From Burkholderia sp. PAMC 26561 (GTDB taxonomy: Bacteria > Pseudomonadota > Gammaproteobacteria > Burkholderiales > Burkholderiaceae), in contig NZ_CP014310.1 of assembly GCF_001557535.2 (NCBI RefSeq), positions 248,001 to 312,000 of the forward strand: a stretch of 64,000 nt of DNA, written 5' to 3'. Both the position numbers and the translations under genes were made by a program. How positions within the stretch are numbered: the stretch's first letter is position 1; the number at the start of each line of letters is the position of its first letter. Shown in pieces: positions 55,358 through 64,000 of the stretch. The notes under the pieces were generated by a model that saw only the letters and a list, made by a program, of their open reading frames with translations, did not search any database and was not told where the DNA came from.

Positions 55358-57016
55358 ATGGAATTATCGGCTCACGTCGATACGTTTTCCCGCGACAACC
55401 TGCCGCCGTCCAGCGAATGGCCGGAGTTTCTGCTCGACAACCCCGACGTCTCTTATCCGGTGCGCCTGAATTGCGCGGTCGAATTGCTCGACCGGATCAT
55501 CGATGACCATCCGGAGCGCGAGCAGGGCGCGCGACCTGCGATCTGGTCCGACTTCGATGGCGCTCCGCACGCGACCACCTATAGCGAATTGCGGACGCGC
55601 GTGAACCAGACCGCGCACGTGCTGACCGGAGCGATGGGACTGGTGCCGGGTAACCGTATCCTGCTGCGCGGACCGAACACGCTGCACATGGCGATCGCGT
55701 GGCTTGCGTCGTTAAAGGCGGGGCTCGTGGTGGTGCCCACCATGCCGCTTTTGCGTGCCAAGGAGCTGAAGCAGATCATCGATAAAGCACAGGTCTCGGC
55801 GGCGCTATGCGACGCGCGTCTGGTCGATGAGCTCACGCAATGCAGCGATCCATCGAGCACATACTTTTGCGAAAACCTACTGCAAACAAAGCTCTTTCAC
55901 GACGATGGCCCCGATTCCGTCGATACCATCGCCGCGCTTCAACCTGCCGACTATACAGCGGTCGATACCGCTGCGGACGACGTCTGCCTGATCGCGTTCA
56001 CTAGCGGCACAACTGGAATGCCGAAGGGCTGCATGCACTTTCACCGCGATGTGATGGCGATGGGCGATCTGTTTCCGCGCCATATCCTAAAGCCCACCGC
56101 CGACGATATATTCTGCGGCACGCCGCCGCTCGCGTTCACGTTTGGGCTGGGTGGCTTGTTGTGCTTTCCGTTACGCGCAGGCGCATCGACGGTATTGATC
56201 GAGAAGTTGACGCCGGAGACGCTGCTGCAAGTGGTCGAGCGTTTTCGCGCAACCATCATGTTCACGGCACCGACGTTCTATCGGCAAATGGCGGGACTTG
56301 TTTCGCGTTTTGATTTATCGACGCTCGGAAAAAGTGTCTCCGCGGGCGAGGCGTTGCCCGACGCCACACGCAAGCTTTGGCGGCAAGCCACGGGTTTGCA
56401 AATGATCGATGGCATTGGCAGCACTGAAATGATCCACATCTTCGTGTCGACCGCCGAAGCGCAGGCGCGCGACCGGGCGATCGGGCGCGCTGTGCCAGGC
56501 TACGTAGTGCAGGCAGTGGATGACAATATGCAGCCCGTGCCCATTGGCGAGGTCGGCATGCTCGCGGTCAAAGGTCCGACCGGTTGCCGTTATCTGAGCG
56601 ACCCGCGGCAGCATAAGTTTGTCCGCGATGGATGGAATCTTCCGGGCGATTCAGTGCGAATCGATGGCGATGGTTACGTCTATTATCAGTCCCGTGCCGA
56701 CGACATGATTATCTCGGCGGGCTATAACATTTCGGGCCCGGAAGTAGAAAGCGCGCTGCTGATACATGAAGCGGTGGCAGAGTGCGGCGTGGTTAGCGTG
56801 GCCGATGACGAGCGCGGACAAATTGCCAAGGCATTTGTTGTTCTTAGCGCAGGATTTGTAGCGAGTGACGCGCTCGTGGTCCAGTTGCAGAACTTCGTGA
56901 AGGAACAGATCGCGCCGTATAAGTATCCGCGCGCGATCGAGTTTATTGACGCATTGCCTCGCACCGAGACGGGCAAGCTGAAGCGGTTTGCATTGCGGGC
57001 ATTGGCGGCGTCCTGA
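55358..57016 (+). CDS. abmG: 2-Aminobenzoate/benzoate-CoA ligase family enzyme
   Basis: 552 residues from ATG 55358. ANL adenylate-forming motifs: FTSGTTGMPKGCMHFHRDVM (A3), GIGSTEMIHIFVS (A5), GDSVRIDGDGYVYYQSRADD (A7-A8), IISAGYNISGPEVE and a PRTETGKLKRFALR end with the catalytic Lys. It activates the aromatic acid to its CoA thioester, the first step of the pathway. It is 60 bases after ridA and closes the operon. Whether anthranilate or benzoate is preferred cannot be read from sequence; the neighbours favour anthranilate. Confidence 0.88.
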   Translation: MELSAHVDTFSRDNLPPSSEWPEFLLDNPDVSYPVRLNCAVELLDRIIDDHPEREQGARPAIWSDFDGAPHATTYSELRTRVNQTAHVLTGAMGLVPGNRILLRGPNTLHMAIAWLASLKAGLVVVPTMPLLRAKELKQIIDKAQVSAALCDARLVDELTQCSDPSSTYFCENLLQTKLFHDDGPDSVDTIAALQPADYTAVDTAADDVCLIAFTSGTTGMPKGCMHFHRDVMAMGDLFPRHILKPTADDIFCGTPPLAFTFGLGGLLCFPLRAGASTVLIEKLTPETLLQVVERFRATIMFTAPTFYRQMAGLVSRFDLSTLGKSVSAGEALPDATRKLWRQATGLQMIDGIGSTEMIHIFVSTAEAQARDRAIGRAVPGYVVQAVDDNMQPVPIGEVGMLAVKGPTGCRYLSDPRQHKFVRDGWNLPGDSVRIDGDGYVYYQSRADDMIISAGYNISGPEVESALLIHEAVAECGVVSVADDERGQIAKAFVVLSAGFVASDALVVQLQNFVKEQIAPYKYPRAIEFIDALPRTETGKLKRFALRALAAS

Positions 57017-57041
57017 TATGAGCGGGTAAGCGAAAGCCGGG

Positions 57042-57665
57042 CTATCTACGCGGTCGGCGACACCGAAGCGCCATCTCCACGAGCAGTTCGATGATCAAAT
57101 TCTCGTTGTCCCTGATGTGCGACGAGTTATCCAGGTCTGCAATAGGCTCGCTCATCCGGTCACCAAACAACATGACCGCCTTCGACTAGTTATCCTGCTT
57201 CGATATCCAGATAAGACCTTGCGCGTCCGGATAGTGCGCCCAGAACCACGCCGCCCATTCACGCGTGCGTGGGTAGTCCTGCTTGTTGCCATCGAACAGC
57301 TCCGAATGCTTCAGACCTGCCGTCCGCAAACCGGCCGAGGTGAGGTTTATTAGACGGAGCTCCTGTACTTCGATCGAACTCATGTGAAGGTTCGAGACGA
57401 GATCACGCTCAATATCGTGTATGTATCTTGAAGCCGGAACCGGCACGTCGTGCAGGACGGTCTCCATGATGGCGCCGCGCATTGTGCTAGCTGCGTAGAT
57501 AGTGGGAAAGACGTCACCGGAGTCCGGTCTTCTTAGCGGACTGAAGGGGGCATTTCCGCGCCCGGAGTCATTAAAGGCGGCGGGTGTGTATTTTCCTGTA
57601 TGCTGGTCGAGATCATGGGGTATTCGTCCTTTTCGTGCTAAATCTGGCGGTTTTCTCTGAAGCAC
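57042..57665 (-). pseudogene. RES-domain NAD+-targeting toxin with an amber codon
   Basis: Minus-strand gene reading PPDLARKGRIPHDL, GRGNAPFSPLRRPDSGDVFP, TIYAASTMRGAIMETVLHDV (conserved Glu) and NKQDYPRTREWAAWFWAHYP. TAG at 57186-57188 interrupts SKQDN(*)SKAVMLFGDRMSEP; the same frame continues with normal RES sequence for another 47 codons to a stop at 57042. So a single nonsense change truncates it. RES toxins degrade NAD+ and normally pair with an Xre antitoxin encoded upstream; none is visible here. Confidence 0.78.
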
Positions 57666-57779
57666 CTTAATTTATAGGCTGCCAAGGGGTTCCGACTTTT
57701 GTCCAAATGCTCAAAAAGCGTCTGCGATGACATAACCGCCCCCCGATTACAGGTTGCGCCACCTTGACGGGAGGCGGAG

Positions 57780-57881
57780 ATGCCAGGCCTGGAATTTCGT
57801 CATTTTGGACAGGATCGCCTGCCCGCTCGATTATCGGAATTCGAAGTGGAGCTCTATTTCGCGTTGACTGAATGGATTTAA
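57780..57881 (+). pseudogene. N-terminal fragment of a Tn3-type (DUF4158) transposase
   Basis: MPGLEFRHFGQDRLPARLSE followed by FEVELYFALTEWI and a stop. Preceded by GGGAGG. The LPARLSEFEvE-Ff pattern is typical of the start of DUF4158/Tn3 transposases. GGGGTTCCGACTTTTGTCC at about 57685 might be the terminal repeat. Only 33 codons survive before the porin remnant. Confidence 0.45.
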
Positions 57882-57882
57882 C

Positions 57883-58838
57883 GTGATGAAGGGTTCGTTA
57901 TCCCAAGCGGGAGACGAGTTCGGCCGTTCCGCCTATGTGGGTTTGTCAAGTCCCTATGACACCGTCACGCTCGGTCGTCAGTACGACTCGGTCGTCGACT
58001 ATATCGGTGGCCTGGAAGCCGGGAGTCAGTGGGCAACCTACTTTGCCGCGCACCCTGGCGACCTCGACAACATGAACAACTCGAACCGCATCAATAATGC
58101 GATTAAATACACGAGCGCAAACTATTCCGGCCTGAAATTTGGCGGCTTGTATAGCTTGGGCGGAATCGCCGGTCAGTACTCGCGCAACGAGATATGGTCA
58201 TTGGGGGCGGGCTATGTTCAAGGCCCGCTGACGCTAGGCATAGGCTATTTGGACATCATCGACCCGAATTTTTCAGCTGTTGGCAACAGCGCTCAGTCAA
58301 GCGCCACCGGTTCGAATTTTGGATCGAATGTGGTGATTAGCGGATACGCGTCCGCGAAGAGCCAAAAAGTATTTGCAGCGGGGGGAGCCTATACGATCGG
58401 GGCGGCGACAATCGGTGGGACCTACAGCAACACGCAATTCAAGAAATTGAGGGGCGAGGCTGGCGTCGGTTTGAATCCGGTTGAATATACAGGCGGATCC
58501 GCGAAATTCCCCAACGTGAACTCAATTTAAAGTATCAGGTTATCCCTGCCTTGCTTTTTAGAATTGCCTATGACTTTACGAAGGGGTACGGCGTGAACAG
58601 TGTGCAATACCATCAGGCAGCGCTGGGGGCGTGCTACTTTTTATCCAAGCGGACCGACCTTTACCTCGCGGGGGTCTTTCAACATGCGTCGGGTAGCGTC
58701 GTTCGACGGAATTCTGTCAATCCGGAATCCATGTACAGCAATGGGGGGCGATTTGAGTTGAATGATATGGACGCTCCCCACCTAACGTGGTGTTTGACGT
58801 TAACGGCACTGCCGCAACAGAAATGCAAAATAGGGTAG
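57883..58838 (+). pseudogene. 5'-truncated, frameshifted porin
   Basis: GDEFGRSAYVGLSSPYDTVT and LGRQYDSVVDYIGGLEAGSQ align with residues about 95 onward of the intact porin at 36644. The frame breaks at a stop at 58530, and a second frame (IAYDFTKGYGVNSVQYHQAA, LGACYFLSKRTDLYLAGVFQ) carries the C-terminal strands. The signal peptide and first strands are missing, replaced by the transposase fragment, and the terminal aromatic is lost. Confidence 0.82.
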
Positions 58839-58839
58839 A

Positions 58840-60165
58840 TCATATTAGCTTCGCCGGTTAATCAAAGGGGATCCGTCATGACACATACCGCCGTTGGTGT
58901 GGATATCGCAAAGAACGTGATGCAAGTTCACTGGGTTGATCCTCGGACTGGCGAGGTCGTGAATCGACCGATAAAGCGAGCCGCTTTTCTCGAATATTTT
59001 GCTAACCGCTCGCCTTGTCTGATAGGAATGGAGTCGTGCAGCGGGTCACAACATTGGGCGCGGCAACTGGTCCAGATGGGTCACCAGGTAAAGTTAATGC
59101 CGGCAAAGTTCGTGAAAGCGTTCAATATTGCAAACAAAAGCGATGCTGCCGACGCACGTGCCATATGGATGGCGACTCAGATGCAAAGCAAGCCTGTGGC
59201 AATAAAGACAGAGTCTCAACAAGCTGTCCTAGCATTGCATAGGATGCGTCAGCAGCTCATCAAATTTCGAACGATGCAGATCAATAGTCTGCGAGGCTTG
59301 CTCACCGAATACGGCGAAGTCATCGGCACTGGCCGCGCTGCTTTAGAGAAAGGCATAATCGGAGTTTTCGCCCGACTATCAGATCGGTTGCCTATGATGT
59401 TGATCGATACGCTTCGTGAGCAGTGGAACGGGGTTGATGAGATCGATCGGCAAGTCGCGCAGATTGAACGGCGTTTAAATGAATGGATGAAGAACAATGA
59501 GGCCGTCAAGGCGATTGCAGCCATCCCGGGCGTCGGATTGCTTAGCGCGACGGCGGCGGTTGCAACGATGGGCGACGCAGGAACGTTCAAGTCCGGCAGG
59601 GAGTTCTCGGCGTGGCTTGGTCTTGTTCCGCGCAGAGCGGCTCCGGAGGCAAGGTAGCGTTACTCGGCATAAGTAAGCGAGGCGATACCTATCTCAGAAC
59701 GTTACTCGTGCATGGCGTTCGAAGCGTTATCTATCATGTCAAAGAGCCCGGGGCGTGGGTGGAACAGATGAAACTACGGCGTCCACTAAATGTCGTCATA
59801 GTAGCCATGGCAAACAAATTGGCTCGAATTATATGGGCAGTGCTCGCCCATCAAAAGCCTTATCAGAAGGGTCACAAGAGCGTTCGACCCATCTGACACC
59901 AAGTTTAAAAGCACGATGCTGTAGGAAAGGATGGAGTGTCCAAAGTTGCGGCGGTATTTGAGTGTAATGACAGAGCAGGTCGGACCTGGGATTCACCAAG
60001 CCTGAAAATTTGTCTGAGCCACTGAGCTCGTGAGTTGAATGAGGCGTGAATCCGCGGATTTCATAGGGGCCCGCAGCGAAGCAGGCTGCAATAAGGCCGT
60101 ATGTAGAACTGCAGCCCATCCTGTCCGTCACGCACTGAAAGACCTGGCGCAAAGGGGGGCGTCCA
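58840..60165 (+). mobile_element. IS110-family (IS1111 group) element, ends approximate
   Basis: Contains the transposase remnant 58878-59896. The right side ends near GGCGCAAAGGGGGGCGTCCA at about 60140-60160, a sequence type seen at IS1111 ends. I could not fix the left terminus, and IS1111 elements lack target duplications. Confidence 0.6.
58878..59896 (+). pseudogene. IS1111-group transposase, frameshifted
   Basis: MTHTAVGVDIAKNVMQVHWV opens the DEDD catalytic domain (first Asp in GVDIAK; NKSDAADARAIWMA holds later acidic residues). The C-terminal HhH/serine domain has AIPGVGLLSATAAVATMGDA and FSAWLGLVPR. One base is lost near 59635 relative to PRQSGSGGK, and the adjacent frame continues SGSGGKVALLGISKRGDTYL to 59896. 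Total length about 339 residues as usual. Confidence 0.88.
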
Positions 60166-60981
60166 TGTAGACAGATTTATGCCCACTCGGACCGACATGA
60201 TTCTATCAATTCGCATCAGTGCGACGCAAATCTGTCAGTTGGCGTTCATTGCAAACCCCGAAGTCAGTGGGGGCAACAATTTAAATTGTCATCGCTAGTA
60301 GGCGTGTATCACCATGCGGATAGCACGCATCTGGCGTAGCGGGCCGAGCGAGAATCGGAGCGGCTTGATATTCAAATTTAGAGCTTAAGCGGCCTAATCC
60401 GGCATGCAGCAAACGGCATTTTCCGACGCGAATAATGCGGAAATACCGAACAGTGATATTACCGTATCAAACGTAACCGTTATTCATAACACAGATAATT
60501 TTTCATTTTTGGACAACCTGTATCCCACATTTTTACGTAGAACAACCGCGAGCATCACGCGATGTTCGCATCCGGCTCTACCGTTACGAGGTAATTCGTA
60601 TAACGAAGCAATTGGTAAGTCTGTCGAAGACCATCAAAGATGCTTTGTCAACACGGGGTAAATGTTTGTTGCTTGCGGCCCCGTTTCTATATGAAATCCA
60701 ACTCTGTTCCGGAAAGTAGGGCGCATGGCGATCACTCTCTGGAACATCACGCAAAGCGTCGAAGATAAGGCTCTGTCCCTTGCTTTCGCCCAATAGGATC
60801 TTAGGGGAAACCCAGGGCAAGAATCCGGAATTTAATCTGAAAATGTGAATTGACGCTTTTATACGCACAATGTTGACAAAATTAAGTCGGCTTACGCAAG
60901 TCCAGGCCACATAGTCTTAGCGATCGACGTCAGAGTACGAGTGCGGCTAGCGGCGGTTGTCAACGTAGTTGTCGCGTCACT
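60166..60981. other. Intergenic, AT-richer, no gene supported
   Basis: Short frames on both strands carry no family motif. The base composition is more AT-rich than the flanks around 60400-60540. Probably decayed foreign DNA. Confidence 0.4.
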
Positions 60982-61315
60982 TCAAGCGGACTGCTTTAGT
61001 TCTTCCAGATGCATGCGCTCCGGATTGAGCCAGACTTCATCCTTCAATTTCCAGTTGCGCGTCGATCGGGACCAACGCTGTGGATTGCGCTGCCTGGCCT
61101 CTGCATAAACGGCTTCACGTTGCGCGAGCACTGCGGCGGCTACGCCGTTGTGGCGCTGCGCCGGCGTGACGAATTTCAGGCCGCTGTGTTTGTGCTCCTG
61201 GTTGTACCAACGCACGAATTTCTGCGTCCAGGCACGGGCCTCATCCACGCTGCCGAACGGCCTGCGTGGATAGTCGGGCCGGTACTTGCAGGTCCGGAAC
61301 AGCGACTCTGCGTAG
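60982..61315 (-). pseudogene. IS3-family transposase OrfB C-terminal fragment (minus strand)
   Basis: PYAESLFRTCKYRPDYPRRP, then FGSVDEARAWTQKFVRWYNQ and EHKHSGLKFVTPAQRHNG, followed by QRNPQRWSRSTRNWKLKDEV. These are the last parts of an IS3 OrfB integrase core (the final Glu lies in PYAESLF). It begins abruptly at the palindrome at 61316. Confidence 0.8.
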
Positions 61316-61341
61316 GGGATATGTGATCGATCACATATCCC
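61316..61341. repeat. Perfect 26-bp palindrome between two IS3 fragments
   Basis: GGGATATGTGATC and its exact complement meet head to head. On both sides the sequence continues into PYAE(S/A)LFRT of IS3 OrfB, so the dyad extends imperfectly outward. Confidence 0.8.
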
Positions 61342-61699
61342 GTATGCCGAGGCGCTGTTCCGCACGGCCAAGTACCGCCCGGAGTTCCCCAACACGGGCT
61401 TCGCCGATCTCAATGCTGCACGCGACTGGGCGAGCGACTTCGTGCATTGGTACAACTTCGACCACCGCCACAGCAGCATCCGCTACGTCAGCCCGGCGCA
61501 GCGTCACGACGGCGAGGATCACGTGATCCTCGCGGCGCGTCACGAGGTGTATGTCCAGGCGCGGGAACGCAACCCGGCACGCTGGTCACGCTGCACTCGA
61601 GACTGGACACCAATCGGCGCCGTCACCCTCAATCCGGAGCGCGAGTCAGTCGTCACGATAGCCTCGCACGCCACACTTAAACAGCCTTTGGCTGCATGA
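61342..61699 (+). pseudogene. IS3-family transposase OrfB C-terminal fragment (plus strand)
   Basis: PYAEALFRTAKYRPEFPNTG, then ARDWASDFVHWYNFDHRHSS and IRYVSPAQRHDG, ending RWSRCTRDWTPIGAVTLNPE. It is about 60-65% similar in protein to the minus-strand fragment, so it comes from a different IS3 element. It too starts at the palindrome. Confidence 0.8.
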
Positions 61700-62135
61700 C
61701 TGAGGCGACAAGTACCTTGACACGCGCCGAATGGCTGACATGGCACGGCAAGGGTTTCAAAGCCGTCGAAAGGCTCAAGCAAATTCATGACATGTTCGGA
61801 CTTGTACCTGAAGACTCGGCGCACATGGCGTTGTGGTGGAATCTCCGTGGGACGTATTGGTACCTGGAGTCCACGGTCGATACATAGTCAACTACGGATG
61901 GCGCTATCAGCGCGGCATGCCAATCAGCAGCATCGCGGAATCGGCGGTCAATGAAATCGTGAGCTTGCGCTGTGCGAAGAAGCGGCAGATGCGCTGGACC
62001 AATAAAGGTGCGCACCTGCTCGTTCAGGTTCGGGTCGCCGTGCTAAACGGGGATCTAAAAATGCGAGAAATGCCGGAACCGCTGCAATTCTACGCAGAGC
62101 GGAAACGTGACGATCGCTGCCAACGTGATGCCTAA
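61700..62135 (+). pseudogene. C-terminal remnant of an ISKra4-like transposase
   Basis: LTRAEWLTWHGKGFKAVERL resembles the helix before the last domain of ISKra4 transposases. After a frame change near 61850 it reads RYIVNYGWRYQRGMPISSIA, ESAVNEIVSLRCAKKRQMRW and GAHLLVQVRVAVLNGDL, matching the well-conserved end (ESxVNxVxSxRxxKKxQMxW). No N-terminal part is present. Confidence 0.6.
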
Positions 62136-62430
62136 CCCTGCCTCCGGATTTGACTGCACCCGTCTACGGTAGTTCAGTTTTGCTGGTCGCACGCTCCGAA
62201 GACTACCGTTTTTGGGTTTGGTATCGACACCTGTATCAAAGCAGGCAACTGTTGTCCATTAATGCACCGCGCCACACTGTCGTTCTCTGCGAGTCGTCAG
62301 CACCTGCAGTTTAGCGCGTCCGACTTTTAAGCTGCGACGCCGTTCAAGGGCAAGACTTGGTGGGTCCCAGATTTGGAGAAGCCTCTGACTTTTGCAGCGT
62401 AGCCTGACGTTGCTATTTCGGACGACACTA

Positions 62431-63801
62431 TCAAAGCGGTTTTTCGGACACAACGCCGTGGCTCTCAATGTCGCGTTGTATGGGCGATTGAATTGGCGTT
62501 CCGGGTACTGATGTATCAGAAAATTCAGCCTCCACATCGTTCTGATGATAAAGCGCCTCACGCATTTTTGACGGATCGAATGCATGCTCCCATTTTGCGA
62601 TAACCACGGCGGCGACCGCATTGCCAATAATGGAAGTCACTGACCGCGCTTCGCCCATGAACCGATCAATGCCGACCAGCAGGGCAATGGCGCTCAAAGG
62701 CAGAACGTGGACGCTGGAAAGGGTGGCGGCGAGCGCTATAAATCCACCGCCCGGAACGCCGCTCATGCCTTTCGACGTAAACAGCCCCATTGCAAGCACG
62801 ACCAATTCCTGGCCCAGCGTCAAGTGCGTATTCGTGGCTTGAGCGATGAACACGACGGCCATGGTCAGGTAGATGCATACCCCATCCAGATTGAACGCAT
62901 AACCGGTTGGCACTACCAGGCCTACGATCGATTTTCCGCATCCCATTCGCTCGAGTTTCTCCAATAAGCGAGGTAAGGCGGGTTCCGCGCTCGATGTGCC
63001 GAGCGTAATCAATATTTCTGTTTTCAAGTACGCGAGAAAGCGGAAGACGTTGATTCCGCAGAGTTTCAGTATTGTCCCCAGCACAACGAAGATGAATATC
63101 AAACAAGTGACATAAAAAGCCAGCATCAAATGCCCCAGCGCAAGTAAGCTGCCAAGGCCGTATTTGCCAACGGTAAAAGCGATCGCACCGAAAGCGCCGA
63201 TTGGCGCGAACTTCATCATGAAGCCGACCACGCCGAACAGGGTGTGAAGAAATTCATCGACGATATTCACAAGCAGTGCTGCCTTTGTTCCTGCATTGGC
63301 AAGCGCGAGACCAAACAGGACCGCAATAAAGACGACCGGGAGAATCTCTCCGTGCACGAATGCGCCGACGAAACTCTCCGGGATAATGCGCATGAAAAAA
63401 TCCTGAACGGTCTGATCCCTGGCGACTTTTGCGTATCCGGCCACGGATGAGGTGTCCAAGGTTCTCGGATCGACGTTCATGCCGCCGCCGGGGTTCATCA
63501 TGTGAGCCACTATCAAACCGATCGCGAGCGCTGCGGTTGTCACTGCCTCAAAGTAGATCAGCGATTTTAGTCCAACGCGGCCCACTGTCTTGATGTCGCC
63601 CATTTTCGCAATGCCGGTGACAACCGTCGCAAAGACTACAGGCGCCACAATCATCTTGACGAGCTTAATGAACGCATCGGCAAAGATTTTCATTTCGACG
63701 CCAAGCTTCGGCTCGATCGCACCAAATGCGATACCGAGCGCTACCCCGATGAGCACTTGAATATAGAGCGGACTCACCGCTTTGCGGATTGAAAAGCTCA
63801 C
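62431..63801 (-). CDS. dctA: C4-dicarboxylate:cation symporter DctA
   Basis: 456 residues from GTG 63801, with CAGGAGA upstream. DAACS-family motifs: IRKAVSPLYIQVLIGVALGI, FIKLVKMIVAPVVFATVVTG, the serine-rich re-entrant loop ILITLGTSSAEPALPRLLEK, VVPTGYAFNLDGVCIYLTMA and FTSKGMSGVPGGGFIALAAT. It imports succinate, fumarate, malate and often aspartate with H+ or Na+. It appears intact. Confidence 0.93.
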   Translation of the reverse strand: MSFSIRKAVSPLYIQVLIGVALGIAFGAIEPKLGVEMKIFADAFIKLVKMIVAPVVFATVVTGIAKMGDIKTVGRVGLKSLIYFEAVTTAALAIGLIVAHMMNPGGGMNVDPRTLDTSSVAGYAKVARDQTVQDFFMRIIPESFVGAFVHGEILPVVFIAVLFGLALANAGTKAALLVNIVDEFLHTLFGVVGFMMKFAPIGAFGAIAFTVGKYGLGSLLALGHLMLAFYVTCLIFIFVVLGTILKLCGINVFRFLAYLKTEILITLGTSSAEPALPRLLEKLERMGCGKSIVGLVVPTGYAFNLDGVCIYLTMAVVFIAQATNTHLTLGQELVVLAMGLFTSKGMSGVPGGGFIALAATLSSVHVLPLSAIALLVGIDRFMGEARSVTSIIGNAVAAVVIAKWEHAFDPSKMREALYHQNDVEAEFSDTSVPGTPIQSPIQRDIESHGVVSEKPL

Positions 63802-63848
63802 TACTGTCTCCTGATAGCATTTTGGGCGCACGCTCGAATCAATTCGAA

Positions 63849-64000
63849 TCAGTAGCTGTGTGGTGCGAGCAGCGTTTTCAGCTTCGCCACGGCGCTATCC
63901 GGAGTGGTGAGGACCGGTCGGCCCGACGCGGTTTGTGTAGCAGGCGAAGCGCTAGTCATTGAAAATTGGGCGAAACAAATGACGTGGCAATCCACCGCTT
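63849..64000 (-). CDS. 3' end of an aspartate/glutamate racemase-like protein (partial)
   Basis: The minus strand reads HVICFAQFSMTSASPATQTA, then SGRPVLTTPDSAVAKLKTLL and APHSY before the TGA at 63849. AQFSM plus PVLTxPxSAVxxL is the usual C-terminus of Asp/Glu/hydantoin racemase-superfamily proteins. It lies just upstream of dctA in the same direction and may be cotranscribed with it. The rest is outside the window. Confidence 0.6.
   Translation of the reverse strand, partial: AVDCHVICFAQFSMTSASPATQTASGRPVLTTPDSAVAKLKTLLAPHSY

Noticed and set aside
60404..60910. Possible small genes in the AT-richer stretch after IS1111
   Set aside because: Frames are short, lack Shine-Dalgarno sequences and show no family features.
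1..64000. CRISPR arrays, rRNA or tRNA genes
   Set aside because: No regularly spaced direct repeats, no rRNA signatures and no cloverleaf with TTCGAATC-type T-arm that I could support.

Overview
The window looks like a chromosome segment of a betaproteobacterium of the Burkholderia / Paraburkholderia / Caballeronia group. The evidence is GC-rich coding sequence with strong third-position bias, OmpC-type porins, a livJ/K-livHMGF branched-chain amino-acid transporter, a CoxMSL-type molybdenum hydroxylase operon, a two-domain HdeD protein, and an anthraniloyl-CoA monooxygenase operon, all with a Burkholderiaceae flavour. The segment is in active decay. At least ten genes carry single-base frameshifts or in-frame nonsense codons. 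Others are beheaded or interrupted by insertion sequences of the IS4, IS30, IS6, IS110/IS1111, IS3 and possibly Tn3 and ISKra4 families. A genome undergoing reduction, such as a host-restricted symbiont, is a plausible inference. Assembly errors could explain some indels but not the IS insertions or the deletion junction.

Layout. 1-3.1 kb: the 5' part of a probable nuclease-NTPase defence protein running off the left edge, then an HNH nuclease. 3.9-11.7 kb: an accessory cluster with a frameshifted HExxH peptide-modification protein, the SPASM half of a radical-SAM maturase, a CPBP membrane protease, a serine hydrolase split by an IS4 element with a perfect 10-bp target duplication, an alpha/beta hydrolase, and a histidine-type leader peptide plus terminator preceding a frameshifted mini-HisRS paralogue. 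12.1-20.7 kb (minus strand): an operon coding for the FAD, [2Fe-2S] and Mo subunits of a xanthine-oxidase-family hydroxylase, followed by an alpha/beta hydrolase, an enoyl-CoA hydratase, CoxG, XdhC and a frameshifted IscS-like desulfurase.

21.07-28.17 kb: two near-identical 563-bp internally deleted IS6-family derivatives in inverted orientation enclose an aldehyde dehydrogenase, a LysR regulator, a frameshifted flavoprotein and a frameshifted branched-chain aminotransferase. The left copy cuts a lysR gene and the right copy beheads a livJ/K gene. 28.6-32.3 kb: intact livHMGF. 32.4-36.4 kb: a GNAT gene, then remnants (argD and ascD joined by a deletion, a tannase, a chimera of aldehyde dehydrogenase and livG fragments). 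36.6-39.1 kb: an intact porin and a complete livJ/K. 39.8-48.1 kb: a ThDP enzyme, toxin and IclR remnants, an integrase split by IS30, a frameshifted HdeD-like gene, a MOSC protein and an intact large tyrosine recombinase.

48.2-57.0 kb: the best preserved catabolic unit. An operator-like array of CAACnnnnGTTG dyads and a sigma70-type promoter precede eight tightly packed genes: monooxygenase/reductase, SDR, MarR, enoyl-CoA hydratase, acyl-CoA dehydrogenase, thioesterase, RidA and a CoA ligase. Together they fit aerobic anthranilate (2-aminobenzoate) degradation through CoA thioesters, with the MarR protein as likely regulator. 57.0-62.1 kb is a graveyard (RES toxin with an amber codon, truncated porin, IS1111, IS3 and ISKra4-like fragments). 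The window ends with dctA and the 3' end of an Asp/Glu racemase-like gene.
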